64,000 nucleotides of DNA from Chlorophyllum brunneum (taxonomy: Eukaryota > Basidiomycota > Agaricomycetes > Agaricales > Agaricaceae), in assembly GCA_963576785.1 (NCBI GenBank), contig OY756150.1, positions 620,001 to 684,000 on the forward strand. Reading direction: 5' to 3'. The notes below the pieces were generated by a model. That model was not told the origin of the DNA and did not search any database. It was given only the letters and a program-made list of their open reading frames with translations. Position numbers and translations under genes: made by a program. Numbering within the stretch: position 1 is the stretch's first letter; every line of letters starts with the position of its first letter. Shown piece by piece: positions 1-11,124 of the stretch.

Positions 1-621
1 TCCTATGGATGCAGTTCTTCCATCACTACTATTGTCGTCATTGCCCTCTACCACTTTGCCTTGCACGTCTTGTAACTGTAGCTGTTCCAATGAATCTTCA
101 TCATCATTATCTGAGATTTCTGAGGATAAGTAAGCACTTATCTGTTTCACCTTCATTAGTTTCACTTCACTCTATGTTTCATCTTTATCAGTTCCATGTC
201 TATCTTTAGTAGTGTTTCACCTTGAGTTTCATATCTATCAGTTTCACATTATGAAACATGTTTCAGTCTCATTATCTATACTCTATAGTATTTATAAAAA
301 AGAAGTAGTTAGTATAAATAGCCAACTGTATTAGGAAGTCAAAGCTTAAGCTTTGATCTTCTATAGGAATAGCCTTCTTGATTGCTCAAGAAGAGTTTCC
401 ATTGACAGTTGCTGTCAATCAATAGAAAATTGCTTAACTGCTTATTCTTTACTCACCCTCATCACTCAGAGCTACGAGATAAATGAGATTCCTATTTCTT
501 GGTTGAGTAACAATAGTTTGATAATATTTGCTTATCTGGTTACTTGGCTAAAATAGGTATTAAGGCTATATCCTAGAGGTCACATCCTCTTTGATTGCCC
601 TTAGTAGCTGAATCCATAACA
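1..621. repeat. AT-rich LTR-like remnant
   Basis: This stretch is AT-rich and has no credible gene. A TATA-like motif (tataaatagcc) near 315 and an end reading ccataaca at about 619 resemble the 3' part of an LTR. It abuts, and seems to truncate, the copia LTR that starts at 622. The family is not identified and no matching second copy was seen in the window, so this is an inference from composition and end sequence. Confidence 0.35.
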
Positions 622-958
622 GAGCAAGGTACAGAAATTGAGTAGATTGTCTTAAGAATTATAAAGGAATATATGCTGCTTTATATACTAAATGTCTGGG
701 TAGCAAATCCTTAGACCTATGAGTAATAATAGGCATAATGAGTCAGTAATGACTACAGAGTCCCTTAAAATACTGCGATATCATCAGCAGTATCTAGTAG
801 CATAATTGGAGTGACAGTGATCAGTTAGCTCATAAAATACATGAGGAAGAGGTGCATAATGTAAGTCAGAGAGTACAGCCTCAATAACAAATGTTAGATA
901 AATAATACTAAAGAACTAGTTATATGGAATGCAGCTATAGTAAGGGCAAATGACAATA
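622..958 (-). repeat. Ty1/copia LTR, truncated (3' LTR of left minus fragment)
   Basis: On the minus strand this matches the other three LTR copies at 3150-3591, 7285-7725 and 8886-9324, including the shared promoter stretch around tttatatacta. It begins with a degenerate TATTG instead of TGTTG at 958, right after a polypurine-like gagctaggaggag. About 95 bp of its 3' end is missing at the junction with the repeat to the left. Confidence 0.7.
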
Positions 959-3105
959 CTCCTCCTAGCTCAAAATGCAATATGAATCAAGCACCAAACT
1001 GTATGGGTAAATAATTGTGATATTGTTGGAATTTAATAGTATCCAGACTTTTTGTGCAGATGTCAGCAGAGTTCTTTTCAGATTCCACATAAAATAGTTC
1101 TATTTTGCCTGTCTCAACAAGTTCACGGATGAAATGCCAGTAAATTGTGACATGTTTGGACTAATGTTCAACAACCGGGTTAGAGGCCCAGAAGGTTGAT
1201 CCCAAATTGTTACATATGAGATGTAGAGTAGACTATTTGAACCCAATCTCATCTAGCAGCTGATGGATCCAAATCAATTGACAAGATATCTCGCACATAG
1301 TAACATACTTGGCTTCTGTGGTAGATAGTGCTGTGGTGGCTTGTCGGTGACTCAACCAAGAAACTGGTCTATTGGCAAATAAGACTAAGTTGCCAGAAGT
1401 AGACTTGTGCATAACAAGATATCCTGCAAAGTCAGAATCAGAGAAGTCTTGAATGGACTTCTTTGATTGCTTATTAAAAACGAGGTGATAGTGTTGCATA
1501 CTCAGAAGATAGTGACATAAGTATAAACTGTGCTTATAGTACTCCTCTGAAGGACTAGCCATCTGCTGACTTAGTTTTATAACAGCATAAGTAATATCAG
1601 GTCATGAGCCAATTATGAGATATATCAGGGATCCAACAAGTTGTTGGTACTTCTGGCAGAACTCAGGGTCAATGGTACTCTTATAGGGCAGGAAGGCACA
1701 TCTTGCTAGAAAAGGCATTTGAGTCAGCCTTGTGGCAACACCAAATTTAGCAAGGACCTTATCGAGATATAAAATCTGATCAACATAGATCTGCTTGTTC
1801 TTCTGGTCCTGTGAGATAGTTATGCCAAGAAATTCAGTAGTTTCTCCAAGGTCATGACATTCCCATTGTTCCATGAAGTTTTCTTTCATTTGGTAATAGA
1901 AGGAACACTTCTTGCCTATGAAGACAACATTGTCAACATAGATAAGGGTGATCATAATCAAGCCAGTCTTTGGACAGCAATTATAATATACTCTAGTATT
2001 GGATAGAGATTACTTAAAGCCTATAGCAAGCAGTGATTTCATCATCATGTGCTATCAAGCTAAGCTGGCTTGCTTAAGGCCATACAATGCTTTTTGTAAC
2101 CTCCACACTTTATTTTGTCCAAGTGTGAATCCCTCTGGTTGTTCCATAAATATTTTTTCATCTAGATTGCCATATAAATAAGTAGTTTTTATGTCAATTC
2201 TTTCAATTTCCCAGTCTTTGACTGCTGCTAAGGAGAACAGGAGATGAGAAGTTTCATAGTAGACAACTGGAAAGAAAAGCTCATTGTAGGTGAGACCTTC
2301 CTTCTGTGAGAAACCTTTCACCACTAGTCAAGCATGGCAATGACCATCCAGCTTAGTGTTAAAGACCCATCTATTTTTGACAACATTAATACCCTTGGTA
2401 GGGCAGTCAACTAACTTGTACATATTGCATTTTCTGAGCACATTGAGCTCTTCAAGATATACCTTAAGCCATTTGTCATGCTCAGTAGGCAGCAACTTGG
2501 CAAGGTCCCAAAATTGGACTGGCTGTGGTAATAGAGAAGTTGCACTGGCCTTAGAAAGGCAGTAATAGATTAACTCCATACTACTTTCATGAATTAATTG
2601 GCAAAGCTCTTCCTCACTCAGCTCAAGCATGAGCAAATCAATATCAATGTTCTGCTCATGTACTGGCAGAGGAGGTTGCAGCCTGTCAGATGCATACTCA
2701 TTCTCTTCTAGAATGCAATTACCAAGCCCTGCGAGGGGCATTAGGTTGGCTAGGATTCCATTGTCCTCATCTTGGCTAACCAAAAGGCTTGTACCTTTCA
2801 TAGTCCTTAAGGATATTCTTTGGGTGTTGGCGGTTACCATAGATATTTCCTTCTCTCCATGAAACCTGAAGGGTGGTTCAATCATGGAGTTTTATTAGTG
2901 CCTCAATGTCCAGATAGGGAATAAAGATTCCTTCTAGAATGGGTATAGGAGCCCAGTCATCAGTACGTGGATTAGGCACAAGTACACCTTCCTCAACATC
3001 ATTCTCAACCTTAACTTCTCCTGGAGGCCAAGATAGCATAGGTGGAGAGAGAGGTGGAGTGGGGTCCTTGTAGGATAATCCTAGAGAAGATCCTCTATTA
3101 CCCAT
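959..3105 (-). pseudogene. Degenerate Ty1/copia pol fragment (RT and RNase H)
   Basis: Broken open frames on the minus strand carry copia-type reverse transcriptase and RNase H blocks. Visible blocks are NRWVFNTKLDG near 2360, WRLQKALYGLKQAS near 2070, the active-site box as YVDN (1940-1929) where YVDD is usual, and SWLSHRQATTALSTTEAKY near 1300. Stops and frameshifts separate them. The fragment is cut at about 3105, where an inverted LTR fragment follows. It is a dead copy: the second catalytic Asp of the RT box is Asn and no continuous frame remains. Confidence 0.8.
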
Positions 3106-3591
3106 ATAGTTTGGTACTTGATTCATATCACACTTTGAGCTAGGTGGAGTGTTGTCATTTGTGCTTACTATAGCTGCATTCCATATGACTAGTTCTTCAG
3201 TATTATTCATCTAATATTTGTCATTGAGGCTACACCCTCTGACTCATATTATGCACTATTTCCTCATGTATTTCATGAGCTGACTGATTACTGTTGCTCT
3301 AATTATGCTACTAGATACTGCTAATGATATTGCAGTATTTCAAGGGACTCCATAATCATTACTAACTCATTATGCCTATTATTATTTGTAGGTCTTAGGG
3401 TTTTCTACCCAGACAATTAGTATATAAAGTAGCATGTATTCCTTTATGTTTCTTTAGATAATCTACTCAATTTCTACCTTGCTCTACTCAACTCACAACA
3501 ACTCTTACTAGCACTTCACCATCCTACTAACCTCTTTATCAGTAAGTCAGATCGTTCATCTGCTACTGTGTAAATACTGTGCTGTTCAATA
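3106..3591 (+). repeat. Inverted 3' end of a copia element with a full LTR (LTR 3150-3591)
   Basis: Bases 3106-3149 match the internal 3' end of the plus-strand copy at 8842-8885, ending in the polypurine-like gagctaggtggag. The LTR then runs from TGTTG at 3150 to CAATA at 3591 (about 442 bp) and includes a TATA box (agtatataaag) near 3420. It lies opposite to the coding fragments on both sides. About 330 bp of the same coding region occurs on both flanks, so it marks a junction between two element copies rather than a simple insertion. Confidence 0.7.
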
Positions 3592-6500
3592 CTAGGATTC
3601 TATTGTTCTTATCTTGGCTGACCAAAAGGTTTATACCTTTTATAGTCCCTAAGGATGTCCTTCAGGTATTGTTGGTCATCATAAATGTTTCCTTCTCTTT
3701 GTGGAACCTGAAGAGTGGTTTGATCACAAAGTTTTCTTGGTATCTTGATATCCAGATGGGAAATAAAGATCCTTTCCAGAATGGGTATGGGAGCCCAGTC
3801 ATCAGTATATAGATTAGACACAGGTGCAGCCTCCTCAACATCATCCTCAAAGGTGGCATAGGTGAAGAGGGAGGTAGAGTGGGATCCTTGTAGGATAATC
3901 CTGGAGAAGATCTTCTAGAAGAGGAAGAAGGCAGAGGTGACAGAGTCCGCTCTCTGGGACTAGGGGTAGGAGTTTGTGGACAAGGAGGTGGTAGCAGTGG
4001 TCTAGCATATGGCATACTCAGACCAGATGGTCTTAGAACAAATCTATCTCCAGAAGGGGGAGGATTTAATCCATTTCAATCATTTGAATTGCTATTATTA
4101 GATAGCAATTGGCCTTGGACTGTGATGGACATCTGAGGAAATAGAGTTTATCAAAGATAGTATGGGAGGAGACAAAAATAGAATTGTCCTACTGATGGTA
4201 TATAAACTTGAAGTTACTACCATCACCTATATAACTGATAAAGATCATCAATTCTGATTTGGGCACAAGTTTGTCTTGCCACACCTCATCATATAGGGCA
4301 TATAGGCCCCACAACTGAATACTCGGAGATGAGAAACATTAGGTTTCCTTCCAAACTATGTCTTATAGGGGATGACCCATTTTGGGCACTTCATAAGTGT
4401 CTTGTTATAGACATAAGCAGCCACATTGAAAGCAAACTCCCAGTAGCTAGCTGGCAGGCATGCTTCAAGTCACATAGATTGTGCTTTTTCTAGAAGTGTT
4501 CGATTAAAATGTTCAGCATACCCATTCTATTGGTAAATGTGTGGTACACTTGTTTTGTAGAGGATTCCTTTCTCAGCAAAGTAGTCCTTAAGTTCCTGAG
4601 ACATGTACTCTCCTTCATTATCAGAGCACACTTGCTTAATACATTTGCCTGTTTGGTTTATCACCAATTCAGCATATGCCTTAAAGGCATGTATAGCATC
4701 TGATTTATTACAATAAAAGGAAATGTGCACAGAGGAAGGATAGTCATTAAAGAATATTATAACACATTTGAACTTGTGATAGGACAAAATAGGGAGCTCC
4801 TGAAGATCTGAATGGATCAATTCAAGTATCTCAGATGCACAAGATGTATTTTCATGGTAAGCCTTGTTTGGCAGCTTTCCAAGCATATAACCAGAACAAA
4901 CCTTCTGTTCCTTCAGTAGAAGCACCGGGACAGATTCTGTGTGTTTTGGCACATAACCCAGAGCCTGATTGGATGGGTGTGTGAATCTTCAATACCAGAT
5001 ATCATAAGATGTGGGATTTTTGTTGATTGAAGCCAAAGAAAATCAAAGATCTCCATTGTGCAAGATATATATGTTCACAAAGTGAACTTAGTTCAAAGAA
5101 GTACTCTGGCAACATTGTCTGCTCAGGAATGGCTTACCACAAATGTCATGAATGATGGTCTTTCTATTTGACCTTTCTGTGATCAGACTGGTTTTATTTG
5201 TGATAGATCCGGTTGAAAGAAGTCTTATATCTAACTTTGGTATATGATATACTAGACAAAGGCACAAGGTCTGCCACTGAACTTTGCCAGACTCAAGTTT
5301 TACTTCTGTCTCTAAATAGACAGTGCCATAGGATCTGATAGAGAGTGTGGATCTATCTGCAATCTGTGCTGATCCGAAAGAATCTTTAACAACATCAATA
5401 AGATTCCTCTTGTTTGAAGTAACATTGAGGGAGGCACTGGAGTCCAAAAGCCATTCATCACATTTTACAAGGTTGCCCATTCATTGCACATCTACATGTG
5501 CTACTGCAGCTATGTGTTATTTCATACATGTTCTTCACTTTTGAAAATAGAGGAGAAAATATTATTTCTGATTAATATAATTGTACATAATTAAGTACAT
5601 AAGAAGTCTGGCTATTTATCCAAGATTCTACATTGGTTGAGGTTGCACTCCATGTACCCAGTCAAGAGTCTCCTTGAACATCAGCAATACATATGATACT
5701 CCTGCAGTGATCTTCAGATTTGTGTGAAGAGCTAGCGAGATCTGGCTTACCTACCATTGTTTTATCTGAGTAATCCTCATCCTCAGATCCTATTGATACT
5801 GCATTCTTGTCCATCTTGATGGCAGTTGGAGCTGGGATGCTCACAACTGGTTTGGCTGCTGGAGTGGTGCCAAATAGCTCATCAACCTCCATAATGAAGG
5901 TGGCTATCAGAGGAGAGACCGGATAGGGGAGGGAAGTATTTCCCATGCATTTTTTGTATAGATCTAAGGCTTTCACCTTGGCAGCTGCATATGGAGATGG
6001 ATGGCACCAGAGATCTTAAGATTTCTTCTCAGTAGGATTTGTTATCTGTGAGAGAAGGGAAGGTAGGAGAGGTACAGAGGACTACACCTCAGTAATAGGG
6101 CTGCAAGTACTCTTCTTTGGTTCAGTAGTCAACTTGGTAAAGTTGAAGTTGACTGAGTCCATCATGTATACCAGTTGCCCAGTGTCATTTCCGGAAGGAG
6201 CTGGTTGCCCAGTATTGATCTCATTAGCTTGGCCTTTATAGCTACCCCTCATACTACATTATCTCTTTTTCTTCTCACTGTCCTCTTAAGGCTGCTGCTG
6301 GCACTGTCCTGGGTGCTACTGCTGTTGCTGCTACCTCTGATAGCAAGGGAGCATACCTTGTGGTTTAACACTGGAGAATTTGTTTACTAACTGGTTTGCT
6401 TTGAGCATAGACCAGTGGTTCATGATTGCTCCTTGGACCAATGCAAAGGTGACAGCCAAGATCTGGGTGTTTACCATTAAGAAGGGAGTAATGATGTTCC

Positions 6501-7284
6501 AGACATTTGGAATGCCAGAAAAAAGGGTTATTACTTTGATAATCTCAGGGATGGCACAATTGCCATTAGTGTCAAGCTGTTCATAGAGAACAGCAAGCTT
6601 AGCAATCAGACCAAAGGGGTCCTCATTTGGATGGAGCCAAAAGGGAATTGTCCCAACATATTTCAAATATAGGCTGGAGACAGACTCTAGGTTATATGCA
6701 GTACAAAGGTGCACCCACATGCTATTCATGTCAGAAAGGTTCCCTTTGATTATCTTGGCCAGAAGTTTACTTTTAATAACCGAGTAAACTACCTGGTACA
6801 TCTGGATGCATGCAGCATGTTTGATTGCCTCTTGCCCTATAGGAGGGGAGACAATTGCATAGGTGGGAACAAGAGTATGAATTTGCAACAATGGTGTCAG
6901 CAAAAACTTATCACCAATAACAGAGATACTGTCAGCTGAGACCAATGTAAGAGCATCCTGTATCCAGTCTGCCCACTCATTATAATTGGCAGTTCTAGAG
7001 AGAATGGGGATGGAACTAAGTACTATGGATATAGGAGAAGATATTATAGTCTAAAAATAGATGTAATTAGCGATCAGATTTGTGGGTGATCAGATCTGTG
7101 CCACTGCACTGTTCAAGCTATGAACCCATATAAAGAAGCCTTAATAGAGTGTGAAACGATCAAGCTGTGTTAGAGTGATGGGCTAGAAAGACCATGCTTT
7201 ACAGAACTAGTCAGATCAGCTATCTACAACCCACTTGTAGCCAGTCATGGCACATGGAGAGCAGGCAATCCAGGGCCCATAACC
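3592..7284 (-). pseudogene. Degenerate Ty1/copia gag-protease-integrase fragment
   Basis: Minus-strand blocks run in the copia order gag, protease, integrase. A gag-like region (UBN2-type, about 6945-5660) contains LYLKYVGTIPFWLHPNEDPF. A protease/pre-integrase segment (5480-5088) has WLLDSSAS as the aspartic-protease motif. An integrase segment (4952-4527) has HSDLQELP and CSDNEGEYMSQ around two of the DDE residues. A proline/serine-rich linker follows (4015-3840). Frames are broken by stops. The RT half is not contiguous here but lies beyond the inverted LTR, and sequence 3600-3915 is repeated at about 2760-3110. Confidence 0.75.
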
Positions 7285-7725
7285 TGTTGAACAGCACAGT
7301 AATACACAGTAGCAGATGGATAATCTGACTTACTGATAATATGGGTTAATGAATGGTAAAGTTACTAAGAGTTGCTATGAGTCAAGTAGAGTAAGGTATA
7401 GAAATCGAGTAGATTGTCTTAAGAATCATAAGGGAATACATGCTGCTTTATATACTAAATGTTTAGGTAGCAAACTCTTAGACCTATGAGTAATAATAGG
7501 TATAATGAGTCAGTAATGACTATAGAGTCCCTTGAAACACTGCAATATCATCAGCGGTGTCCAGTAGCATAATTGGAGCAACAGTGATCAGTCAGCTCAT
7601 GAAATACATGAGGAAAAGGTGTATAATGTGAGTCAGAGGGCACAGCCTCAATGATGAATATTAGATAAATAATACTGAAAAGCTAGTTATATGGAATGTA
7701 ACTGTAGTAAGTGTAAATAACAACA
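7285..7725 (-). repeat. Ty1/copia LTR, full length (5' LTR of right minus fragment)
   Basis: This 441-bp LTR has perfect family ends on the minus strand, TGTTG at 7725 and CAACA at 7285. Directly inside the element is GGTTATGGGCCC (7284-7273), placed where a tRNA primer-binding site belongs. A TATA-like block sits near 7440. The other LTR copies in the window differ by scattered substitutions, so the elements are old. Confidence 0.8.
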
Positions 7726-7732
7726 TATACTT

Positions 7733-8885
7733 GGACATAATAAAGTGTAGAGGTTACAAAAGCATTGTATGGCCTTAAGCAAGCTGGCTTGGCTTGGTGG
7801 CACATGATGACAAAATCACTGCTTGCCATAGGATTCAAGCAATATCTATCCAATACTAGAGTATACTACAATCACTATCCAAAGACTGGCTTGATTATGA
7901 TCACCCTCGTCTATATCAATGATATTGTCTTCATGGGCAAGAAGTGCCCCTTCTATTACCAAATAAAGAAAAACTTCATGGAATGATGGGAATGTTGTAA
8001 CCTTAGAAAAACTACCGAGTTTCTCAGCATGACTATCTCACAGGACCAGAAGAACAAGCAAATCTATGTTGATCAGATTTCATATCTTGATAAGGTCCTT
8101 ACTAAATTTGGTGTTACTACAAGGCTGACTCAAATGCCTCTTCTGGTAAGATGTGCTTTCCTACCCTATAAGGGTACTATTGACCCTAAGTTCTGCCAGA
8201 AGTACCAATAACTTGTTGGATCCCTGATGTATCTCATGATTGGCTCACAACCTAATATTGCTTATACCATTGTGAAACTTAGTCAGTAGATAGCTAGTCT
8301 ATCAGAGAAGTATTACAAGCATAGTTTATACTTGTGCTGTTACCTTCTGAGTACAAGATGCTATTGCCTAATCTTTAATGGGCAATCAAAGAAGTCCATT
8401 TAAGGCTTCTCTGATTCTGACTTCATGGGAAATCTTGTTATGTGCAAGTCTACTTCCAGCAACTTGGTTTTGTTTGCTGATAGACCAGTTTTTTGGTTGG
8501 GTTACTGACAAGCCACCAGAGCACTGTCTACCACAGAAGCCAAATATGTCACTATGTGTAAGATATCTTGTCAATTGATTTGGATCTATCAGTTACTAGG
8601 TGGGATTGGTTTTGAACAACCTACATCTTATGTGTAACAATTTGGGTTTGACTTTCTGGGCTTCTAACCCAGTTGTTGAACATTGATCCAAACATATCAT
8701 GATTTACTGGCATTTTATCTGTAAACTTGTTGAGATAAGAAGTATCGAATTATTTTATGTTGAGTCTAAAAAGAATTCTGCTGACATCTGTACAAAAAGT
8801 CTGGATACTGTTTTCCAACAATGTCACAATTATTTGCCTATTCAGTTCAGTGCTTGATTCATATTGCACTTTGAGCTAGGAGGAG
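7733..8885 (+). pseudogene. Degenerate Ty1/copia pol fragment, plus strand (RT and RNase H)
   Basis: This opposite-strand copy of the same family starts abruptly inside the RT (WRLQKALYGLKQ region, with a stop replacing the first Trp). It keeps the active-site box as YIND (7912-7923) instead of YVDD, and the RNase H region up to about 8830. The polypurine-like gagctaggaggag precedes the LTR at 8886. It is 5' truncated and interrupted by stops. The catalytic change differs from the one in the left minus copy. Confidence 0.75.
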
Positions 8886-9324
8886 TGTTGTTATTTGCAC
8901 TCTCTAAGCTGTATTCCATGTGACTAGCTCTTCAGTATATTATTCATCTAATATTTGTCATTGAGGCTATGTCCCCTAACTCACATTATGCACCTCTTAC
9001 TCATGTATTTTATGAGCTGACTGAATGCTGTTGCTCCAATTATACTACTGGACACTGCTAATAATATTGCAGTGTTTCAAGGGATTTTGTAGTCATTACT
9101 GACTCATTATGCATAGTTATTACTCATAGGTCTTAGGGTTTGCTACCCAGATATTTAGTATATAAAGCAGCATGTATTCTCTTATATTTCCTAAGATAAT
9201 CTATTTGATTATTCTACCTTACTCTACTCGACTACACAGCAACTCTCTTAGTAACTTCACTGTTAACTAACCACTATATTAGTAAATCAGATTATCTATC
9301 TGTTACTATATATCACTGTGCTGG
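8886..9324 (+). repeat. Ty1/copia LTR (3' LTR of the plus-strand fragment)
   Basis: The LTR starts TGTTGTTATTTGC right after the polypurine tract and carries the TATA block agtatataaagc near 9158. It matches the other LTR copies over its length. The 3' end is less certain: the expected CAACA is replaced by sequence around gtgctggaaaac. Confidence 0.7.
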
Positions 9325-9350
9325 AAAACAACCAACTAGCCCAATAACTA

Positions 9351-9587
9351 ATGGACCTTGACTCATACACCCCTACTATGTTATCTGACAAGCCACCATA
9401 CCACAAACAAGACAAACAAGAATGGCTAGAAGGAATGAAAGGAATAGAGAAATCAGTGGCAGAACAATTAATGGAACCAAATATGGGGGACAAAGTAGAC
9501 CACCTCCTAATCCATATCCCTGACTTCAACCCACCAACCAAGCCTATCATATTTAACCTACCTCAATCCTACCTCACATTGAAATAA
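9351..9587 (+). pseudogene. Open fragment of an unidentified retroelement or gene
   Basis: A 78-codon open stretch, rich in K, E, D and P, begins MDLDSYTPTMLSDKPPYHK and has no recognised motif. It lies between a copia LTR and another LTR-like stretch, so it is more likely a gag fragment of another element than a gene. Bias in codon use was not measured. Confidence 0.25.
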
Positions 9588-10436
9588 GGAGAACAACTTG
9601 ATAATAACTATTAGTAAAAAATAGTTCACAACTTAGTTGCAGCCAAAATAAATGACATCACTGTTGAAGTTTCGGACATATTCTAGAAATAGACTATGAG
9701 GTTATTATGATAATAATAGACTGATCCATTACTTTCCAGTAACTTCAATCCATAGTAACTTCCTATGAATTGCTCTGTATATGATAAGAGTCATAAGTAC
9801 TTGATAGATTATTCTATATAGTACCAATGACTAGTATAATACATTCTGCAGTAATCCGCAGGTACTATGCCACAGTTAATAAGAGTCATAAGGAACATTC
9901 TATGTATTTCTAGTATTTTATGTAGTATGACTCACCTATGCTTCAATATGTATATAAACCCCATATAGCAGACCTAGTTCTGCATCTTGTTCAATCAAAC
10001 AACTTCTTCATCATTGCTTATCTTCTTGAGTACAACACAAGTGTTGATCTCCTCGACTTTGACCTCTACACTACTGACACTGACTGTTTCATCAATAATA
10101 TCTGTCTATCCAAACTACCTTTCTATAGGTATCAGATAGAAGCTTATTATCTTGGTGAGTAGACCTTATGTTCTCTCCCACTGCATTTACTGCTGCCTCC
10201 AGCAAAACAACTCGTTATGGTTGTTTCCTCAACAATCACCACCTTCTAAGGATACACTATGGCTTTCTTCAGAGGAGGACAAGACTGTGCACCCTTCTGG
10301 ATTGGATGCAGACATCACTCAGGAACCCCAATGATTGGTCCTACTAAACAACAACTTGTCAATGCTTTACACAAAGAGAAGGATGCCAAGTAATCTACTA
10401 TACTTCATGGGGTCATGAATGTAAAAAGGGAGGTAT
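9588..10436. repeat. LTR-like and internal retroelement remnants
   Basis: The sequence is AT-rich. A stretch beginning tgttgaagtttcgg at about 9662 followed by a TATA-like atgtatataaacc near 9947 looks like a solo LTR. Bases 10150-10436 look like the internal 3' end of another element and end in a polypurine tract (aaaaagggaggta). No coding frame longer than about 70 codons is convincing. Confidence 0.35.
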
Positions 10437-10741
10437 TGTTATGAACTATAGATAGATATTACATTTCTATCATGTACCTATAGTATTTATTATTCTCTTG
10501 TATTAGTTTTACCTTCTGTTTCACTTCATAAGGCTGTACTCTCTCTGACTTGTTCTACCTCTCTTCTATGACTCCACTACTCTGTTCCTTTATTATTAGA
10601 GCTCACCATCAGTATATAAAGTGTAGTGATACTTGATGTATTCCTTATACTTTACCAATTGTATCATCCCTTCCTTTTTTCTCTACTTCCTTGTCTTTAT
10701 CCAAAGACTTGCAACCTGAGTCCTAGACTAAGGTTGTAACA
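10437..10741 (+). repeat. LTR of a second retrotransposon family
   Basis: A 305-bp stretch has inverted ends TGTTA and TAACA, a TATA box (agtatataaagtg) near 10612 and a polypurine tract just upstream. This is the layout of a 3' LTR. Its sequence differs from the copia LTRs in the window. The other LTR of this element was not found here. Confidence 0.55.
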
Positions 10742-11124
10742 CATAAACACCACATGACTTTTACAAAAATACTCCCTATGGACCAGTACTTGATTTCCCA
10801 TTTTGTTGCTGACTGTATGGGTCTTTCTGAAATTCTACCTATCAATAATATGTTTATGTACTTGTTTGTTTTCCTTACTTATTTAGGATAGCCCTAAGGT
10901 ATATATAAGCTGGTAGATTTGCAGATAGAGTCTGATGATTGTTGTACCATAGCTAGCAAAACCTGAGTAAATCAGGTGCAAAGACAAAGCCTCTTGGATA
11001 TGCTCTTGTGTACCTTCATGACCAAGTACTGATCTCAGATGACTGTTTTACTGTAAGTCGATATTTCATCAATATGGAATGTGTAATATTGACTTGTCAG
11101 CCCAGTGAGCACACCCGTAGGCCA
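10742..11124. other. Non-coding AT-rich stretch at the repeat/gene boundary
   Basis: No gene is seen. Another TATA-like motif (gtatatataagc) near 10900 suggests a further LTR remnant. Composition shifts to the gene-rich part of the window at about 11.1 kb. Confidence 0.4.

Noticed and set aside
1..11100. CRISPR array, prophage or bacterial-type operon
   Set aside because: Repeats here are LTRs of eukaryotic retrotransposons. There are no short regularly spaced repeats anywhere in the window, and genes have spliceosomal introns.
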